64,000 nt of DNA from Sodiomyces alkalinus F11 (taxonomy: Eukaryota; Ascomycota; Sordariomycetes; Glomerellales; Plectosphaerellaceae), in NCBI RefSeq assembly GCF_003711515.1, contig NW_021167089.1, positions 379,296 to 443,295 on the forward strand, in the 5' to 3' direction. Positions 58,611 to 64,000 of the stretch are shown piece after piece; the stretch's first letter is position 1; each line of letters opens with the position of its first letter. The translations under genes were made by a program, and so were the position numbers. Below the pieces are notes generated by a model, which saw nothing but the letters and a program-made list of their open reading frames with translations, was not told where the DNA came from and did not search any database.

Positions 58611-59851
58611 ATGGTCAAGGCTGGTAAGCAGGGTTTCCCCCCCTTCCCCACCATTTATAGCCAGGCCGTTGCAGCCTAAAGCGCCTCGCCTCGTCCCTGT
58701 TGGGATGGAGGGGTTACGATTTGAGCTGGATTGAGCAGGTTCTCGTCCTTTGGGACAGGGCAAGGTTGAGCCTCAGGACACCCTGATGGTCATCTCCTCG
58801 TCACCTGCTCGTCCTTCTGTCTCCTCATTGGCATCATCCCGTTGGCCAATGTGTGGTTGGATGAAGGTCTGGGTCTGTTCGTGTTGATCCCTCATGCGGT
58901 CCGCCTGACTGGGACGTCTGGGGTAACACCCTGATGGCACGGCAAGCTGAGGAATTATTGCGGACAGGAGTCCTCGAGTCTATGCTGCCAGCCTGTACCA
59001 CACACAGATAGGCCGTGGACCTGGATGACGGGTGGGAGGGGTCTCAAAACGGTGGCGCGAGGACCAATGGGTTGACACCAAGCGGAGTTTGCCTTTTGAT
59101 CCAGAAGCTGATGCACATTGTGACAGTTGCCGTCGTCCGTGGTGACTCCAAGGTCACTGGCACCGTCATCTTCGAGCAGGAGTCCGAGTCGGCCCCTACC
59201 AAGGTCACTTGGGACATCAGCGGCCAGGACCCCAACGCGAAGCGTGGCATGCATATCCACACCTTCGGCGACAACACGAACGGCTGCACATCGGCCGGCC
59301 CTCACTGTAAGCCAAGCCGCGTCCCCCTTCCCCCCAACATACGTCCACCCACCCATTAGGTCATCTAGAAGCGAATGAGCAAACGGCTAACGGCTCCTCC
59401 TTTTTCTTTTGGACAAGTCAACCCCCACGGCAAGCAGCACGGTGCCCCTAGCGACGAGAACCGCCATGTTGGTGACCTTGGCAACATTGAGACCGATGCT
59501 CAGGGCAACTCCAAGGGCGAGGTTACAGACTCTTTGATCAAGCTGATCGGTCCCGAGAGCGTCATCGGCGTAAGCAACACCCACGAACGGAACGCGACGA
59601 GAAAGGATGAATCTTTGCGGTATAACTGACACTGGACGATAGCGCACCGTTGTTGTTCACGCCGGCACCGACGATCTTGGCAAGGGTGACACCGAGGAGT
59701 CGCTCAAGACAGGCAATGCTGGCCCTCGCCCTGCTTGCGGTATGTTTTGGGATTTCGTACCATTTTCTTGCAGACGCTTTCGTTCTCCTTTTGTATTGTC
59801 GGTGGACTGACGAAACTTTCTGCTGCAGGTGTCATCGGCATCTCCAGCTAA
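58611..59851 (+). CDS. sod1: Cu/Zn superoxide dismutase
   Basis: Cytosolic dimeric enzyme that dismutates superoxide to oxygen and hydrogen peroxide. Five exons, 58611-58623, 59127-59306, 59418-59569, 59643-59739 and 59829-59851, are all in phase and encode 154 residues, the usual length. The first exon has only 13 nt (MVKA plus one base) and is followed by a 503-nt intron. Metal ligands are visible: His pair in GMHIHTFGD, bridging and zinc His in [12 protein letters not shown], His/Asp in NRHVGDLGN, and the last copper His in [14 protein letters not shown]. The disulphide cysteines are in [11 protein letters not shown] and RPACGVIGIS. The ORF ends CGVIGISS, typical of fungal SOD1. Confidence 0.96.
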
Positions 59852-61182
59852 ATCGACCCAAGCCTCCCTGGACCAAGGACAGCTCGGAATGACCTGGAAA
59901 ACTGCCAGGACTAAGCATGGATGCCCGGGGTCGTTGATTTTGAACTACTCGGTTGGCCTCTGGCCAATCTTGTATCGCTAGTTTGATGCCAGTAACAAGA
60001 GAATAATGAAAAAAAGTTGTTTTGATCTGGTCGAGAAATTCGATTTAACTTTCCTTTGTTGCGTTGGCCGACGCTCCTTACCCCAGACGCTGGAGCTTGT
60101 TGACCTAACCTCATATACTGTGTGCGTCCGGATGGAAAGACTGTGAGGGGTAGGACGGCGTGACGTGACCGTCACTGTAAATTCCACTATAAGTGGGCCT
60201 CGCCTCCAGTCTATTTTATCAATCCGAGACCATGCGTTTCGAGCCATAGGTACCAGGTACAGAGTAATAATTAGGTCCCTTATTACCTACCTTACCTTAC
60301 CGGATTCGGGACTCCGGAATCGACCAGCCAACCTTCCAGACCGTTGAGCAGGTGCTTTGGCTTCAGGAGCCCCTGGAAGATGAATTCGTTGCTAAACGGC
60401 GTGGCTAAGGCGCTGTCATAGATGAACTATTCGCCTCCATTTGGCGTTCCCCCTGAGGCAATCGGAGCCCCCTTTCTTCTTCTAGGGTGATTGTTGGGCC
60501 AGGTTTTAAAGCCTTGCCAGTGGTCAGTACAGAGGAGTATCAGCTAATCACTACAGATACGCAAGTATCCGTACTCGGTACTTTTAAGTCGTCGATTCAC
60601 GGACAAAGCAGCCCACGTGACAGCAATTTCGAAATAAGAAAGTGCCACAGTAAGATAATTCCATGATAAGGTACTTCGTAGACGAGATATGAATAGGAAG
60701 CATCCGTAAAATTATATTTAAAAGTATGTAGGGCCCTTGAAGTATCTCCCGTACTTTGCTGTTTCAGATATTGACCCGGTACTCGCCGGTACTTGCAGTG
60801 GGTGAGCAATAATTTCGGTATATTTTAAAGATCCTGTGATTCGTTACTTTTGTGATATGATATGATTTTGCCACTAATAAAAAAGTGTTCCCCAAAAGCT
60901 TCGAAGCATTCTACTTTAGGTTATCCCGAAACTTTTGCTCACTCACTGTACCTGATGTTTCGCACTCCGTACGAAGTATCTTCCCCACATCCTGTCCCTA
61001 TCCAACCGAAATTGAGGCAAGCTGTCAATAAGGTATCCGCAACTTCGAAACTACAGCTCAACCCTTTGAAACCCCACTACTCGTGTGCCCTTCCGACTCG
61101 CTTCCTTCTCCTCACCTACTCTCTCCTTATTCTTCATCACATATCCCCCTATATTTGCTATCTACATCGCTTACGGATCAAG
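59852..61182. other. Intergenic region: sod1 3' end to Tudor-SN leader
   Basis: No gene. A moderately AT-rich stretch (60200-60950) with GGTACC/TACCTTACC motif copies at 60249-60302. The pyrimidine-rich leader of the next gene begins near 61080. Confidence 0.5.
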
Positions 61183-61551
61183 GTAAGTCGCAATTTTTGT
61201 TATTCTGCTTGCCCTTCAATTATCCATGGGATCGCCATCTCCAATTGCTTCTGCTGTTTATGTCTTTACCCAGCCTTGGCCAGCTCCATAGCAACGGGGG
61301 GGCGGAATGGGGTGCTGCGGTTATCCTACAGTATCACAGCCAAGGAACCCTATTCCTACCCTTCCTTATGCATGGGGCTCTCCTGAGGCATTGCTGTCAT
61401 CTCTGTATTTCCATTTCCCTACCGTTTCCATTGCTCTGGACTCGGGTTCTGTCTGTTCCGCACTTTAGTTTGACACGATGACCTTGACCGCCTTCGGATT
61501 GCGCCACTACTCTCGGGCTCGTGCATCATCTCTAACCTTCATTCTTTATAG
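61183..61551 (+). other. Probable 5'-UTR intron of the Tudor-SN gene
   Basis: Strong donor AAG|GTAAGT at 61183, branch site CTAAC near 61533 and acceptor TTTATAG ending at 61551, 40 nt before the ATG. It removes several short upstream AUG frames from the leader. Confidence 0.65.
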
Positions 61552-61591
61552 GTCTTCGAAGAAGTCCTTGTCCCCCTTCCTTTATCCTCAC

Positions 61592-64000
61592 AATGTCCAA
61601 GACATTTTTTGCCAAGGTCAAGAGCGTGCTTTCCGGCGACACCTTGGTCTTGATCAACCCCAACAACCCCAAGGCCGAACGCATCCTCTCCCTCGCCTTT
61701 GTCGACGCTCCCCGCCTCAAGAAAGAAGGTGACGAGCCCTTCGCTTTCCAGTCCCGGGAGTACTTGCGGGAATCGGCCGTTGGTAAACAGGTTCAATGTA
61801 CCGTCCTCTACACCGTCCCCTCGGGTCGTGATTTCGGCGCCGTCCTTCTCTCCAGAGACGGGCCGTCAATTCCGGAAGAGGCTGTCAAGGCAGGTTGGCT
61901 TAAAGTCCGCGAGGATGCCGGCCGCAAAGAAGAGTCGGAAGAGATTCTACAGCGTCTAGACAACCTCCGCAGCCTCGAGAGCCAAGCCAAGAGCGAGGGC
62001 AAGGGTCTCTGGTCCGGTTCCGGCGGCGTCATCCAAGTCCAGAACGACCTCGGCGGTCCCGATTTCTTGAACGAGTGGAAAGGAAAGACGGTTGACGGCA
62101 TCGTCGAGCGCGTCCTGAGCGGTGACCGGCTCCTGGTCCGCCTCTTGCTCTCGGACAAGAAGCACGCACAGGTCATGACGCTCATCGCTGGCATCCGGAC
62201 GCCGTCTACCGAGAGGACAATCCAATCTACCGGCCAGGTCCAGCCCGCGGAAGAATACGGCAACGAGGCGAGGGCCTTCGTCGAGGAGCGCATGCTTCAG
62301 CGCCGGGTCAAGGTGGATGTCGTCGGGGCCAGCTCTCAGGGCCAACTGGTGGCGAGCATCATCCACCCCATCGGGAACAGGAACATCGCCGAGTTCTTGC
62401 TGCAAGAAGGCCTGGCAAGGTGCAACGACTTCCACTCGACCATGCTCGGCGAGAAGATGGCGGCGCTACGTGCCGCGGAAAAATCGGCCCAGGGCAAGAA
62501 ACTCCGCCTGCACCAACACCATGTTGCCAAGGGCGACGCTTCGCAGTCGGATATGATTGTTTCCAAGGTCATCAGTGCCGACACCGTTATCGTTCGGAAC
62601 AAGGCCGGCACCGTCGAGAAGCGGATCAACTTTAGCAGCATCCGAGGCCCTCGCACCAATGAGCCGTCAGAGGCACCGTACAGGGACGAGGCTAAGGAGT
62701 TCCTGAGGAAGAAGACCATCGCAAAGCCGGTGAAGGTCACCGTGGACGGCCACAAGCCCGCCTCGGACGGGTTCGAGGCTCGCGACGTAGCAACGGTGAC
62801 CGAGAAGGGCAAGAACATTGGTCTGCTTCTCGTCGAGGAAGGATACGCAACGGTCATTCGGCACCGCAAGGACGACACAGACAGGGCGCCCAACTACGAC
62901 GAGCTTCTCGCGGCCCAAGAGAAGGCCAAGGAGGAGAAGAAGGGGATCTGGTCGGGCAAGCCGCCCAAGATCAAGCAGTTCGTCGACGTGTCCGAGTCGT
63001 TGCAGAAGGCCAAGATGCAGCTCGCCGGTCTCCAACGGCAGAAGAAGGTCCCCGGCATCGTCGACTTTGTCAAGTCGGGCTCTCGGTTCACCGTCCTCGT
63101 GCCTCGCGAGGGCATCAAGCTGACGCTGGTCCTGGCCGGCATCCGCGCGCCGCGGGCGCCGCGGAACACGGGCGAGGGCGGCGAGCCGTTCGGACAGGAG
63201 GCGCTGGATCTCGCCAACCGGCGATGCAGCCAGCGCGACTGCGAGTTGGACGTCCACGACCTGGACAAGGTGGGCGGTTTCATCGGCGACCTGTACATCA
63301 ACCGCGAGAGCTTCGCCAAGATGCTCGTTGAGGAGGGCCTGGCGTCGGTGCACACATACTCGGCCGAGAAGTCGGGCAACGCCAGCGAACTCCTGCCGGC
63401 CGAGAAGCGGGCCAAGGAGGCGAGGAAGGGTGTCTGGAAGGACTGGGACCCTTCGCAAGACGAGGAGGTCGAGGAGGCGGCGGCGTCGGCGGCGTCGGCC
63501 AAGGAAACCGAGTCGCCGGAGGCGTATGAGAACAAGCCCAAGGACTACCGCGACGTCGTGATCACGGACATGGACGGCAACGGCAGGCTCAAGCTGCAGG
63601 AAATTGGACAGGGCACGGCGGCGCTGACGACGTTGATGAACGAGTTTAAGAAGTTCCACCTGGACTCGAAGAATGCCAAGCCGCTCGGTGGCGCGCCCAA
63701 GGCGGGCGACGTGGTCGCGGCCAAATACTCGGCGGACGGGCAATGGTACCGGGGCCGGATCCGATCGAACGACCGGACGGCCAAGGTGGCGGAGGTGGTG
63801 TTTATCGACTACGGCAACGCGGAGAAGATTGCGTGGGCCGACCTGCGGCCGCTGGACCAGCCGCAGTTCAGCACGCAGAAACTCAAGGCGCAGGCGGTGG
63901 ACGCGTCGCTGTCGTTCGTGCAGCTGCCCACGGCGCCCGAGTACTTCCAGGAAGCGCAGGAATTCATCGCGTCACGGACGGGGGATAGGGAGCTGGTCGC
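61592..64000 (+). CDS. Tudor-SN (SND1/p100) staphylococcal-nuclease-domain protein, 5' part
   Basis: Multifunctional RNA-binding nuclease-like protein in RNA processing and stress granules. The frame from ATG 61592 (MSKTFFAKVKSVLSGDTLVL, in context CTCACAATGTCC) is open for 803 codons to the window edge, so the C-terminus is missing. Four SNase-like repeats follow each other: about 2-155 (GDTLVL; FAFQSREYLR), 165-330 (ERVLSGDRLLVRLLLSD; GNEARAFVEERM), 340-480 (VSKVISADTVIVRN; YRDEAKEFLRKK) and 495-645 (PGIVDFVKSGSRFTVLVPRE; FGQEALDLANRRC). Then the Tudor domain (AGDVVAAKYSADGQWYRGRI; VVFIDYGNAEKI) starts near residue 704. This is the canonical SN4-Tudor layout. Catalytic residues of true staphylococcal nuclease are not conserved throughout, as usual in the family. 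Confidence 0.95.

Noticed and set aside
1..64000. tRNA, 5S rRNA, CRISPR arrays, telomere repeats
   Set aside because: I looked for GGTTCGAATCC-type B boxes, 5S consensus words, spaced direct repeats and TTAGGG arrays and saw none. A covariance-model search would be decisive for tRNAs and small RNAs.

Overview
The window is nuclear DNA of a filamentous ascomycete, most likely a sordariomycete of the Sordariales (Chaetomiaceae-like). The evidence is a Woronin body gene (hex1), a medusa/acon-3 type conidiation regulator, short introns with GTAAGT/GTATGT donors and CTAAC branch points, GC-rich coding sequence, and one sharply bounded AT-rich block with a classic repeat-induced point mutation (RIP) signature. 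The genus is inferred, not proven.

Layout. 1-38.2 kb is a normal gene-rich arm: a long leader and the medA-type regulator (+, 3549-7123); a methyltransferase-like protein (-, 7719-9017); a DUF8035-type Arg/Glu-rich protein (-, 9997-12748); a gene-poor gap; bleomycin hydrolase/Gal6-type cysteine aminopeptidase (-, 16828-18533); HEX-1 (-, 19181-19897, with in-frame upstream exons to about 21234); Rqc2/Tae2/NEMF (+, 23299-26740); a NADAR-domain protein (-, 27334 to about 27990); a Q/P-rich low-complexity protein (-, 28058-30466); and a Rom2-type Rho1 GEF (-, 31366-36805).

38.24-56.80 kb is a RIP-degraded composite mobile element. It is bounded on both sides by an 18-20 bp inverted repeat (G-run + TCTKGACAGT) and by near-identical 8 bp flanks. 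Inside it are a minus-strand relic of a large DNA-transposase-like gene, a divergent plus-strand relic ORF, and, inserted into that second ORF, a complete Ty3/gypsy chromovirus (45920-53599) with two 568 bp LTRs, a perfect 5 bp target duplication, gag zinc knuckle, protease, RT, RNase H, integrase and chromodomain relics, and an unexpected antisense ORF between the chromodomain and the 3' LTR.

56.8-64 kb returns to normal sequence: Cu/Zn superoxide dismutase (+, 58611-59851) and the 5' part of Tudor-SN (+, 61592 to the edge).

The host genes do not form a pathway or operon. They are ordinary single-copy fungal genes with separate promoters. The most interesting items are the composite element with its two divergent relic genes, the antisense ORF in the chromovirus, and the long AUG-free but open leader of hex1. 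All coordinates, splice phases and motifs were read by eye; family names rest on motif recognition, not on a database search.
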